DNA of 64,000 bases from Sphaeroforma sirkka (Eukaryota; Opisthokonta; Ichthyosporea; Ichthyophonida), in contig LUCW03001526.1 of assembly GCA_001586965.3 (NCBI GenBank), forward strand, positions 1 through 64,000, read 5' to 3'. The stretch's first letter is position 1; each line of letters begins with the position of its first letter. Of this stretch, positions 44,922-56,116 are shown piece after piece. Below the pieces are notes generated by a model. It saw only the letters and a program-made list of their open reading frames with translations. It was not told the origin of the DNA and searched no databases. Made by a program: the position numbers and the translations under genes.

Positions 44922-45824
44922 TCATAGTCGCTGTAGTGGTTCAGGAAAGATTGATGGGAATAAGTGGTCAGTAAATTCCCTTTTGAAGCTTGGGCCAAGT
45001 GAGTCGACAATGGAAGATATGCGCTCAGTCAATTCGGGCCGGTGTTGACAAAACACTGTTACTATCGAATGTTCCATATTTTTACTTGCTGACCTACTAA
45101 GTAGAGTACCCACCTCTGTGGTGCGGATCAGGTCTGCGCCGTGTAGTGCCGCGGAATGGGTTAGTGCAGAGTATGAAATACCGAGAAGGGCCAGGTTATC
45201 TGTCATAATCCGGTTGAGGAGCGATGATGGGGGTAAACCAATGTCGCACCAGACCACGGATGAATTCGGTATGTGTTGGCAGGCCTGGATCGTCAGTATC
45301 ATAGGCGGAACCAACAAGCGCGATGATTTGGTTTGAACCGAAATTTGGAAATAGTACTTCAACAGCGTGATTAGCCGGGGTATGGGGAACATCTGTTGAT
45401 GTGTCAGAGACGGGTGAGAGTACGGTTGTTCTTCAACATGCTGGAGAAAAGATCCAAGGTGTTCGTGGAGGGTCCAGATACCGTGAAAGCCGTAGCACTC
45501 CTGTAGTTGCTGAAGGAGGTCAGGGCCAATGGGCGGCAGGTTTGGACCTACCAGGATGCGTCGAATCAGTTGTTGGATGCAAGTAAAGTGGCTGGTAGTG
45601 AACTTGTGGCTACCGGGGCAGACAGGGCAGAGACAGCCGTCGGTGCGGTAGTCGAGCAATGTGGACATGTACGTATTCGTTACAATCATAGCACAGAGCC
45701 GGATTGGTGTAGACTCGAAGCAGCGATTGAAGCTGTCGTGTCTGGCTGTGTCTCGGTTTGAGGTTGGCGAGCGAGCGGATTTATCTATGACACGTCGTGT
45801 GTACTTAAGATCATATCTCAGCAC
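44922..45824 (-). CDS. Unrecognised protein, 300 codons
   Basis: Long minus-strand ORF of unknown identity. Visible features are DGCLCPVCPGSHKF near residues 58-71 (CxxC plus His, possibly metal-binding), a long hydrophobic and helical middle (LLQQLQECYGFHGIWTLHEH; LLVPPMILTIQACQHIPNSS) and no signal peptide. A TTTGAAATAAA polyadenylation-like site lies just downstream on the minus strand, as at 34.06 kb. It sits at the border between the transposon block and host genes. It could be a host exon, an intronless gene or part of an unrecognised element. The start codon is the first ATG and is not otherwise supported. Confidence 0.45.
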   Translation of the reverse strand: MLRYDLKYTRRVIDKSARSPTSNRDTARHDSFNRCFESTPIRLCAMIVTNTYMSTLLDYRTDGCLCPVCPGSHKFTTSHFTCIQQLIRRILVGPNLPPIGPDLLQQLQECYGFHGIWTLHEHLGSFLQHVEEQPYSHPSLTHQQMFPIPRLITLLKYYFQISVQTKSSRLLVPPMILTIQACQHIPNSSVVWCDIGLPPSSLLNRIMTDNLALLGISYSALTHSAALHGADLIRTTEVGTLLSRSASKNMEHSIVTVFCQHRPELTERISSIVDSLGPSFKREFTDHLFPSIFPEPLQRL

Positions 45825-46262
45825 ACACTGGAGAGTCGTGAAGGAAACATTTTTTTTCCAAAACGCTCTGTGACTTTAGTTTGAAGTTCATCAAAATAGA
45901 GCGCGTAATTCTGTGAGTAGCATTCTTTCACCTTATGGGTCAATCGGGTACATCTTAATTTATCTGATCGTGCCTGTCTTCGAGTTCTACAAGGAAATGT
46001 ATGGAACGACAGTCCACAAAACGACCAGAGGAAACGACACCCTTCTGCATTATTAATTTATTAGGCAGTGGAAAGGGGTCGTTGGCAGGAGAAACTTTAG
46101 TTTCTATCTTGGAATGCTTAGAAAAACCCGAAGGGAGGATCATGATGAGCCAGCGAGCGCTATATTTAGTTTTAAAAGACGGATGACGTAACTTCTGGTC
46201 ACTTTCAGCATTTTCAGCGTTTAAGTTTCGAAGACAGGACGCATAAAACTAACCATAGTAAG

Positions 46263-47189
46263 ATGGCCCATAGTTTCACCAAGAGTGGGTATCTTTGCGT
46301 ACTTTTCTTGCTGAGTGTCTTGTTCACTTCAATTTTTAGTGGAAGGGAATCCTTCCAGTCACAATTACAACTTGGGTATGTCCGCCTAATCACACAGACA
46401 AAGCTCAAGATAGGAATTGTGGTTGCAAGTCATATCGATGTCGTCCAGCGAGATGCTGGACGTTATAATGCTTGGGGCTGCTACGCCGCCCGTCATGGTT
46501 ACCACTATCACATAGATCTTGTCCAGCTTGTGAAAAGTCGTGCTTATATATTTAACAACAAGATAATTGCGATATCATAATATTTACCGTACTATGATTA
46601 CTTGTTGTACGTTGATTCGGATATATCCATAGAGAGCATGAACACAACAATTGAATCCTACGTGGAAAATAGTAACGCAAGTCTTTTCCTCACCGACGAC
46701 CCGCACCGAATCAACGCTGGTGCCTTGCTATTTAAAAACAGCCAATGGACGCATACATTTCTGCAGTCGTGGATAAATTTACAGGGATATGCATTTGATG
46801 ATAATGGCGCTTTGTGGAACAACATTCTTTTGAACTCGTTTCCTGACTACGACAACATATGTAGTTCGATAAAAGTCAAGAAGCACATGGATCTGCTATC
46901 AAGTTGTTATAATAATGAACTGGATTCCAGGGGTTATGTTTACGGCAAACGTGAGCTGCCACATGTATTTTTAATAGGCCGTCATAGCAAGCTCAGGGGT
47001 CTTCACTTCTGGGAGAAGTTTCCTCGCCGCAAAAAAGAATACTTGTTCCAAGAGGGCGATTTCTTGAAACGTTCAAAGACACAGTCGAATTTTTCTAGCC
47101 TGAGCACTGTTTGTGGACCAAACCAGCCAGAATTAACATATTCTGAAATTCCAGCAGCAGCCTTCCGCAACAACGATTCTTCGCAATAA
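46263..47189 (+). pseudogene. Type II membrane glycosyltransferase, GT34-like, one in-frame stop
   Basis: Looks like a Golgi-type nucleotide-sugar glycosyltransferase. Residues about 9-27 form a single hydrophobic signal anchor (YLCVLFLLSVLFTSIF), placing the catalytic part in the lumen. The GT-A fold begins at KLKIGIVVASHIDV, and the metal-binding DXD motif is DSD in YYDYLLYVDSDISIE. FLTDDPHRINAGALLFKNSQ resembles the acceptor/donor loop of GT34 (GMA12/MNN10) or PF03407 enzymes. One TAA at 46578-46580 interrupts an otherwise continuous frame, between KIIAIS and YLPYYDY, just before the DXD motif. No GT..AG pair could remove it. The natural stop at 47187 is also TAA, so recoding is unlikely. 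It may be a young pseudogene, an allele or a sequencing error. Confidence 0.75.
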
Positions 47190-49358
47190 GCTTTTTCGGT
47201 CGACTAATTTTGTGTCTTTGCCTGGAGAGTGCTGTAAAAATACTGGCAATGGAACCTTCACAATATCGGCCCAGAACTATTCCTTGAATGTGATTTACTC
47301 TGGCATAACGAGTATTGTGCGAAGGTGAAAACAGTCGCAGGTTCCTTATGAAAAGCTATAAAGTTTTCGATTTGCACATTCTCATATCATAATACAATAG
47401 CGCAAACAACTATAGTGGTCTCTGCTGGAAGGTACTAGCTATTGAAATGTCACACTATGCTGCAAGTTACTATAGATAGATAGATCTCATCAAACCAAAT
47501 GAAAGTTTCAAGAACGTTCTCACGGTGTTGCCAATTACATACTGTATGTAGTACTAGTTCCTTATCAAATCCTTTTTTCGTACAATCCGCAATGTGTCAT
47601 GTCTTCCTTTGTTTTATTTTGACATAGATCAAACAAAGATGTTATAAGTCGAAGTCTCTCTGTATGATCAGGGGGAGACAGGAACCCTACTTAATTAGCC
47701 GTTTGTGATCATGCGCGTCTTCACGTTTGATAGAGCTGGTATATTTATTCGTTGCCTTCCAGTCCAATGATCTTGAACTCTCCATCCTACTTTGTTGGGT
47801 CCTTTTCTTTGGTTAAACTGAGCGCCAATTGCCGATCAGTTTAACGGGCAAAGCTCTGTCAGTAACAATTTTGCACATCTATCATGGTGTAATTATAGGT
47901 CACCGCCTTTGTTAAGTGTTGAAGTTCAATCCAGCCTTTATTCAGTTGAGTCACGTGTTCATTCGCAATCGGACCCAAACCCGAGCACTTTCATATACTC
48001 GTGCAGCGACGCGTAAACACGCCGCGCTTGCCATTCTGTCCCTCCTTCCCCCTACTCCACTAAGTTGATTAAGACTCACAGCCATTCGGTTATAACAAGA
48101 ACAATCTCGGCTTTCCTTATCTGAGATTGCTGCGCACGTCCATTAGCTCGTTTGGGTCCCATAACAGATTGCTGTAGCGGTAACGGAAAGATAAATTCTT
48201 GTCGTAGATCGCCTTGCAAGCGGGGAGTCTGTGTAACACCGGTGCCCTGATCTGAGAATGGTCGTCCGAGTACGTGCTCCCACAGATCTCAGATGAGCAC
48301 TGAACACTGATATGGAGTTGTGGAGTGCATTCTTATATCGTACTCAGAATCATTGGCGAGAGGAGACAAGGGATGTTAAAACAACAGCCGGAAGATAATG
48401 TTGTTTCATTAGGGATGTATTATGCCAATGCGGTGGACACAGTGATGCTTGCAGTTTACTGATGATATTAGATGAGTTACAAGTATATAAAAACAATCTT
48501 ATCTACAAAACTAGTGAGAAGATGCTCGCAGATGACACGCAACCAGTCTTATTTCGGATTTACAACGAAAATTTAACGCCAGCTGCTGTATTGGACTTCC
48601 ATGGCAAATACAACCCCTGCTGTTAAAGCAAACAATATATTACGTGCCGATATCGCAATTGATCGCCAAAAAATGTCAGGCGCGGTGTTCTATTTCTGGA
48701 AGACTAATCGTGCCATAAAAACATGAGATCAAACACTTCAACATGTTGGCATATCACGCTAATGCGAGATCGTTCTTACTGGTCATAATAGGAAGAAAAA
48801 TAGATGCCACACGTGGAACTAGTCTTCCTATGCATACATTTATTATTCAACCGGTGATTATAATTTGGTCCACCCTAATATTTGTCGTGTTTGTGCTTTT
48901 AATCCTTGCTTTTCCTTCCGGTATCTTTATATCCAAATACACTCACCTCGGGCGAAGGGTTAGTTCGACGACTGAAAGAATAGAGATTGGTGCATAAATT
49001 AGTACAAAATCAGTGACTAATTCATCAATAAAAAAAACAGTATCTCAAAAAGTGTGGAATAGGAAAAATAGACGCTCATCATGAAATTAAGATGGTGACG
49101 GTCATGATTGATCTTGTACAGAACTTAAGGCAGCCAAGATCAAGCACTTGAGAAGAGATATTGTAGGGCAACATCAGGAACTCATGAGCACAACCGGAAT
49201 ACCCCAGCAGCGAGATCCATCACGCTCTCTGTGTGCTTTTTGGTATGTCAGGGCCGCCTACTATGCAATGTAATCGCTCTACGACACGTGTAAGCTAAAA
49301 AAAACAGTCAGCCTGTAACTTGAAAGAGTGCGAGCGAATGAATATATATATAGTCGAC
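47190..49358. other. Intergenic interval downstream of glycosyltransferase
   Basis: No supported gene. One plus-strand 84-codon ORF (48743-48997) has a strongly hydrophobic segment (IIIWSTLIFVVFVLLILAF) but no recognised family. The last exon of the minus-strand THOC3-like gene could lie here (see that entry). Confidence 0.45.
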
Positions 49359-52300
49359 TTACTCATCGTCCTTCGGGGTCCTCGAATACGCCGTGTACGC
49401 AAGGAAGTGCTTTGTTGGATGCCATGCAACTGCCGTGCATTGGCCCTCTAGTTCTATTTGATGTACCGACTCCCCTGATTCCACGTGTGACTACATTAAA
49501 TCAAACGACGGGAGGTGATGAGTACGGAATAGAAAAAAGTATATGACTTCATCGAAGTAGCTATAGCTTAATCGAAAATGCAAGCCGGAAAATTGTGGGT
49601 CATTTTGCAAAAATGTACATCAATACCAGACCAATCTATAGAATTTGTATGTATTTTGCACCTGCACCTCATCAGCCAACTACAAAGTTACCTGTCGTAG
49701 GAGTAAGGGTCGACAAAATACACATGCCGCATCAAGGGAGAATAAAAACAAACAGTACAGGCTTAAGACATGGTTTTCACAATATCTGTTTGAACGTTTC
49801 ACATACTATATCAATTTGATCCAATTCTGCGGCCGAAGCCAGATAGGTTCCGCAGAATGTAAAAGAGAGGCTCACCACGGGCGTTCTGTAACAAGCAAAA
49901 TTTTAATATCAGAAACGAGGCATTAGTGAGCGCGATCAAACACTTAGTTAATTGCAAGAGGGCCCAGGCAACACGTGTATAGATACAACGTACACGCGCG
50001 TACATTTTATGAATAGTAAACGAATTGATTGTAGCCAAGTTTAAATGAAGTATAGCCATTGCGGTCTATGGCCAAGACCCACAAGCCTGGATTTTGAGAC
50101 CGTGGATACTGTTTAATCACACTTGAAAAGATTCCGACACTGGCAAACGCCACTGCTCCACGAACAGCCCGAGGTATCATCTCAATGAGCATACCCAGAA
50201 ATTATTTTAGAAAGAAATACACACATACGCAGCATTCTGGCAGGAGTATCAAGACATGAGTACATACCCTAACGAGTTGAAGGTCCGCAAGCTGGTCATT
50301 TCGGACAAATCCCACAGGCTTGTTTGTGTATCCACGGACCCAACGGCCAAGTACCTATGTGCGAAAACAGGACACAAAATCGACCACATTAGCAATTGCC
50401 TGTCTTGTTGAACGTGTTCCATGGTACATCGGTGGAGTGAATTTGGCAACAAAAAACACACATTTGTTGAACGAATGCCAAAATTCAATATCCCAAAGAA
50501 GCTACATGCTCAGTCACATGACCGACAAAAGCGTCCAGAGACGCACGCGACACACCTTCCCTTCGGATCGAATGCAACAGACACGCAACCGCCGCCATGC
50601 GCTTTGATGGGTGGCACACGGTCCATCGAGGGCCAAGGAATGGGCTGGATCATACCAGACCCCATCGCCAGCAAAATGAACTCTCCAGTGCTGTTCCAAG
50701 ACAGTTGGTTTACCTGGCGAGGTGTGTGGAAGTTGATTTACGTATCAGAATGGTGGTACTACAATACATTGATCTGAGGTGGTGGTATGTGCCTTCTGCA
50801 AACACAATTTAAATGGCATATGCAACTATCAGAAATATTCGGCAACGCACAGCAGAGCTATACAAGAGGACATGAAACACGCATACTCATAGTCTTCCCA
50901 AAATGTCTCGCCCGATCCACACTTGGGGCTTTCAAACCCGGTAGATTATAAATGTGCGCAATACATCAGGTTATGCAAGCCAACTCTCACATACCTCGTC
51001 GTTGAAGCTCTGCGTTTTTACCGGCGTGTCCATCTTCCGCACATCTACAACAGTCAAAACATCGTTGCTGTTGACGAAGGCGATATACTTCCCGTCTGGC
51101 GACCACGCGGAAAATATGTTCTCACCCTTCGTAGCGGTATTATTTGTGCATGTAGCGGCTGAGTATGAAAAGTGTCGACAAATGGCGAGTTGATTCTAAA
51201 GTATACGGATTGGGAATTGCCGTGGTGATAGGGAACGATTTCAAAATGCACAAATGCACCCAAGAAAGAAACACTTTTAAAATTGGGTTGTTCACAAATA
51301 TCTTCATACGCGTGTATGGCTTCATCCAAATTTGTTTTTATCTATACAATACGAGAACCAAGGTGCACATCTTTAGATATTTACAGATGTATGTGCACTC
51401 CATATTTCACACAACTAGGCCGATTTTTTTATTGAGAAATAAAAAATGGGCAGTTGTAGATACGTTTGCTAACCCAGTGTAACCTAAATATTATCTAATT
51501 GCAAATACACAAAGACATAATACTTGGAACCAAGATGCAAAAATGGGTACTCACGTGCATGTATCTTGTCTACACAGTCAAAAAAATTGCTACTGACACG
51601 TCATATTATAAAGCCTCCACAAGCCTGCCACAGGCCTACCACAGGAAATTAAACATATGTATCACGTACAAATACAGCACTGTATGTATGCAGGTAGATA
51701 TGTGACGTGTAAAAACCGGAAATCCCCAGCGAATGGATATTAATGTGTACTCACCTAAACGAAAATTTGTACCAACGAGCAATTTTAGGTTCAATTATCG
51801 CCAGATGCATCGATATATGCAAGTCTGTTACCTTGAATATATACACATCATATCTACAACACTAGGTACTTGTTTGAAATAGTAGATGCATCTGTGCACT
51901 AAAGCATGCAAAGAAATTGAAGTGCATATTGGTGTAGTTTAACTAGTGTTCATATTTAAGTGTACACATATACATATTTGTATATGTTCTTAGCTATACC
52001 GGTTTGCATAATCACTAAAGAAAACATGCACACATTTATTGATAGGTATGCATATGTGCAGATGGGTAGAGGTATACCATGTTCGCACATTTGTAATACT
52101 TAGGGTCCATATATTCTCTACTCAATAACAATCTTTGAGTATATATTGCATTGTACACGGTCCTATACTTATAAACGAGGCAAAGATCTCAAAAAAACAT
52201 GGCAGCACGGGCACGTGATATTCCACTTACTTTTGGTGTCCCATAAGCGTACGCTCTTGTCTTGTGAGCAGGTGAATAGTTGATTGTAGCTCTTAGGATT

Positions 52301-54320
52301 AAAGCTCATATGTTCAACTGGGCCGGTGTGGCCAGTCAACGAATTGATCTCGTTGTTCTGCGCCTGGTCAATGAGAAAGGCACCACAGATGATAAGCTCA
52401 GTATATGAACTGCGAATGCGAACTCAACCATGTACCCAGAAACTCTTAGATGTACATGCTAACATGCACACACAGAGAATACAATATAGAATATATACCA
52501 TCAGAGAACATGATTCAACAACAGATTATTGAACTTCAGCACTAGCATAAGCAAACACATCTACCTATACTTTGTAAGCGGAAGAAATCTGCGACATATG
52601 CACTTCGTACAGGTCACCAGGGTTACTCAGAATAGAGTCCACAGCTTAAAATCAGAACTATCGACAGAAAATATGCACACAGTGCCTTGGACGTACAGTG
52701 ATGATATGTGCAAAGAACACGATGCATAAACGTATAACCGCCTTGAAACACAAATACTATCCGCACGTGCAGGCATCTAGTCCAACGTGTTTAGAACCGC
52801 CAGCCAAGAACAGTCCCTCCGTTAAAAGCGAACGAGGACAGACCTACCAACAACGGATGCCATATTTTAATTGTGTTGTCACTGGAGGCGGACGCCAGCT
52901 GGGTACCATCGTAGCTCCACGCCACATGTCGGATCTATGTCGAGTTGTTTAAAAGAGCGTAACATAATATCAGCATAAATCCGGCTTGAATTCTTTGCAA
53001 AAAGCGACTTCCGGTATTTGTCCTAAGGGTTTGGATGTGACAATACTCTAATAACAACGTACTTTTTATCTGGAATCAAAATAGCTTTGATGATTTGGTT
53101 GAGATCATGAATGCATGAAGTACAGTTATTGTAGAAACTGCGGCCGAGATGCTTCTTATGGGATCTTGGATCGCGGTTCGAAGGTTATTAAGCATTTTTG
53201 TGCTACAAAGCAAGACTTTTGTTGATATCGCACATTCTCTATAACCGCTGTTACTGATTTAAACAGTGTACATAAAAATATCGTAGTCGCACCTCAGATG
53301 TAGTGATATAGTACAATTATCACGTCAACAAAAATATTATGAGAAAAACATCGGGCCGTCATGACAACAGGAGTACTATGATAAGCGTATCATGTGCAGA
53401 GTGTGCTTGAAAGTGTAGAATAGTGGGAATCTGTACAGAAAATACTAGTGGTAGATATTCTGCAAACGAACCATGCTACAAACAGATGAGAATATTGATA
53501 TTGTAGCAAACAGACAGTAGGTAGATTACACGAGTGCTGAAAAGCCAAATATCTATACGATCTCGGTGCGCTTTCAACGAACAAGGCCAGAAAATACACA
53601 TATATTTATATGCAAGCACGACTAACATACAATCAAATAATAGCAGAGAAAGTTACAGTCGAACATCCAGCATAGAGCATAGCGGTGGTGTCATTTTGCA
53701 ATTCCACATAGCAGACTATTCTCGAGCCCAATCCAAGACTATCAGTACCCAATCCCAAGACACAGAGATGCAATACTGCATAAGAGCTGTGCCTGATATC
53801 ACAATGCAAACGCATACTCACTAAATTCTTTTTCTTAGGATATGTCACTTCGAGCGATGACACGATGTGCCTTGCAGCTCATTGAACCACTGTACATCCA
53901 ATCAGAGTCCTTCCGCTGGTTAGCTTTAGGTCCATTATTCTATCAATATCTCAATCCATGAACAGTCAGCAGACAACGAATCCCAATACATAGCCTTCTG
54001 AATTCAAACAGGCTATGCCCAATACCACATACTATCTTGATACCCTATGAAACTCCTAGCTGCCGAACAAAAACCTCCTAACACCACACCTTATCCTTGT
54101 GTCCTCTGAAGTTCTTAGTCAGCGCGGCCGAGAAGTGGGTCTTTGCGCTGTTTGCCTGTGTCGCGCTCTTGTCTGTGTACTCTATGTTATTCGAGATAGC
54201 GTTGCTCTGTGATGATCTGGTACCCGAACGTTCGCTTCCCCGCGACGACTGTGTGGGCTGTTGGGACCGCCGGGCACTGGAGTGCGAACCACTTGTGCGG
54301 CTGTGTTCTACTCTGGACAT
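49359..54320 (-). CDS. THOC3: THO complex subunit 3-like WD40 protein
   Basis: WD40 beta-propeller of the THO/TREX complex, which couples transcription to nuclear mRNA export. Eight exons with GT..AG junctions in consistent phase: 54320-54090, 52934-52848, 52363-52231, 51158-50995, 50713-50556, 50354-50268, 49885-49807 and about 49469-49359, giving about 349 residues, close to human THOC3. Diagnostic segments include NFRGHKDK, HVAWSYDGTQLASASSDNTI, CSQDKSVRLWDT, TKGENIFSAWSPDGKY, VNQLSWNSTGEF, FDPKGRYLAVGS, SLWDLSEM and CTAVAWHPTKHFLAY, all in the THOC3 order. The N-terminal 55 residues are Ser/Arg/Gln-rich and not conserved. The apparent stop TAA lies within a perfect GTAAGT donor, so a further 3' exon carrying the usual TVKLFG end is likely. 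Confidence 0.93.
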
Positions 54321-55108
54321 ACTTTCGTGTGAGTTAGTTTCCTCTCGTGTAGATTAGTTCTGCTTTCGTGTGAAATAGTTCTGCTTCCGTGTGAACTACT
54401 ACAGCTATCGTGTAGAGCAGTATTGCTCTGGAGTGACTTAGTTTTGCTTTCGTGAGTATCAGATGGTTGTACGTATGTGTAAGTCTCCTCCGACTCCGTC
54501 AGTGTGTGCGGAAGAGTGTATGTGTTGGCTAGTTCGCCGTGTGGGTGGGCAAGGGTTACAGTACCTCTGTGTGCTGATGTCGTGACATTAGAGTTCTCAG
54601 CTACCGTATGGTTCGTCGTCGACGTATAATCCGTATCTGGGAATGCCGGCAATGGCGATGTTGGCTGTCTGGTGGTGTTGTGGATGCAGATTCCAATTGC
54701 TCGTTCTGAAGTTTCTTGAATGTGGCTTCGTACAGCTGAGTGAATAGTCTGTGCTGAATGCTCGTGCCGATCGCCATATACACGGTCGCTTATCGAGTGA
54801 TCGTCTTTGTGCCTCCTATGTTTCGAATGTATCGGAGTATTCTTCCCTGGATATCTGTCCCGGTGTGAGTGTGAATGATGATGATGGTGCGAGCTAGTAC
54901 ACAAGTGCTCTGAAAGGCGATGACCAGAGTGAGTTCTTGAGTGTACTCTATGCGACTGTGTGTGTGTGTGTCTGTGGTTGTGCGGGTCTGGATACTTATG
55001 TGACCGGGTATGTGCCTTGCTGTACGCGAGTGTGTCTAAAATCACATCGAATAATTGGCTACCCTTGTTATCTTGTACACCGACAGGCTGCGAGGAATCT
55101 GCAAGCAC
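54308..55108 (-). CDS. His/Ser/Thr-rich ORF overlapping the THOC3 start
   Basis: A 266-codon ORF on the same strand, ending 13 bases inside the first exon of the THOC3-like gene. It is low-complexity: a His-rich part (SSHHHHHSHSHRDRY near residue 73) and a Ser/Thr-rich C-terminus with repeated SHESRT-like units. No domain is recognised. It could be an upstream ORF on the THOC3 transcript, a separate small gene, or a chance product of TG/CA-rich DNA, since several other frames here are also open. Confidence 0.3.
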   Translation of the reverse strand: MLADSSQPVGVQDNKGSQLFDVILDTLAYSKAHTRSHKYPDPHNHRHTHTQSHRVHSRTHSGHRLSEHLCTSSHHHHHSHSHRDRYPGKNTPIHSKHRRHKDDHSISDRVYGDRHEHSAQTIHSAVRSHIQETSERAIGICIHNTTRQPTSPLPAFPDTDYTSTTNHTVAENSNVTTSAHRGTVTLAHPHGELANTYTLPHTLTESEETYTYVQPSDTHESKTKSLQSNTALHDSCSSSHGSRTISHESRTNLHERKLTHTKVCPE

Positions 55109-55330
55109 CGAACTGCGTAGTGGTACTGGTAACGGCGAGCTTGTGTGTAATTAGGGCTGTCCGTGTCTTACCGTACTCAAGATGTGACGCGAACCATAGA
55201 TAGCACTCGTATCTGTAGGTATTGGCTTGTTCTGTGTCTTCTATATGGTGGGATTGGGGTGAGTGTTGAGGTGGAAGGATATGGGGGTAGGGCTTCAAGG
55301 CGTGGGTGTGGGTGTGGGTGTGGGTAGTGC
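54940..55330. repeat. TG-rich simple-sequence tracts
   Basis: TGTGTGTGTGTGTCTGTGG at about 54957 and GTGGGTGTGGGTGTGGGTGTGG at about 55304. They create spurious His/Thr/Pro ORFs on the minus strand. This region lies between the divergent THOC3-like and N6AMT1-like genes. Confidence 0.8.
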
Positions 55331-56116
55331 TGATAGTATCCTTGTTTGTTTTCATGCGGTGTTACCGAGTCTCTCACCAAGACTGATCTGAAACACGTAG
55401 ACCACCTCACAAATATACCACAAACTTACAAAGCTTAAAGCAAATGGGCGTCTCCTTATGCAGTCCCAATAAACTATGGGTTGGCAACGATACTATGCAA
55501 ATTTTGAAAACATGGATAAACCCCTGTATTACTGTATATTTATCTCTATCGTTTTATTTACAGCTCACAGTATTTACAATATGTATGTACCACCAGCAGT
55601 GAGCAGTGAGCAGACAGCAGTTTCTGTTTCTGCGGCTTTTTCAACCACTCTTCTGTGCTACGCGTGACGTCACAACGATAAACCTTAAACCCCAGTATCT
55701 TGAACTGTTCTCAGGAGGCTATGATAATAGAGACGTAAATATTATGTATTTATTTATAAATATGTAGCACTTTGAACATAGCAACGAGTGTATGTACATA
55801 TTCTCGAAGCGGGAGCCGCCTATCGAGAGGTGAGTGTTTGTGTGCTGGCGGTGTAGCTCGCAAGCTTTTACTTGTCATCCAGGTCTTATGTCACAGGCTG
55901 GATCTCGTTTACCGAATAGCTGAGTACCTTAGCAAATACATATCTATATTCCTATATCCCATGCATATCTTCCCTGCCTTGTATATGGTCTTCGACGGGT
56001 TTTACGCCTGATGCCAGCCAATTTTATGATTGACCAGCTAATCTGTATTATGTAAGCGATACTTATCTATAAATCTTTTTATACGTGTATCTTCCTTATC
56101 TTGTACAGGATCATCA

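Noticed and set aside
46578-46580. Stop-codon reassignment (TAA read as an amino acid)
   Set aside because: TAA also serves as the natural stop of the same gene, and the other host genes read normally with the standard code.
48743-48997. 84-codon ORF with a hydrophobic segment as a membrane protein gene
   Set aside because: No family resemblance, no splice context and only one hydrophobic stretch in AT-rich DNA; not supported.
55068-55410. His/Pro/Thr-rich small ORFs
   Set aside because: They arise from TG/GTGTGGG simple sequence and several frames are open at once.
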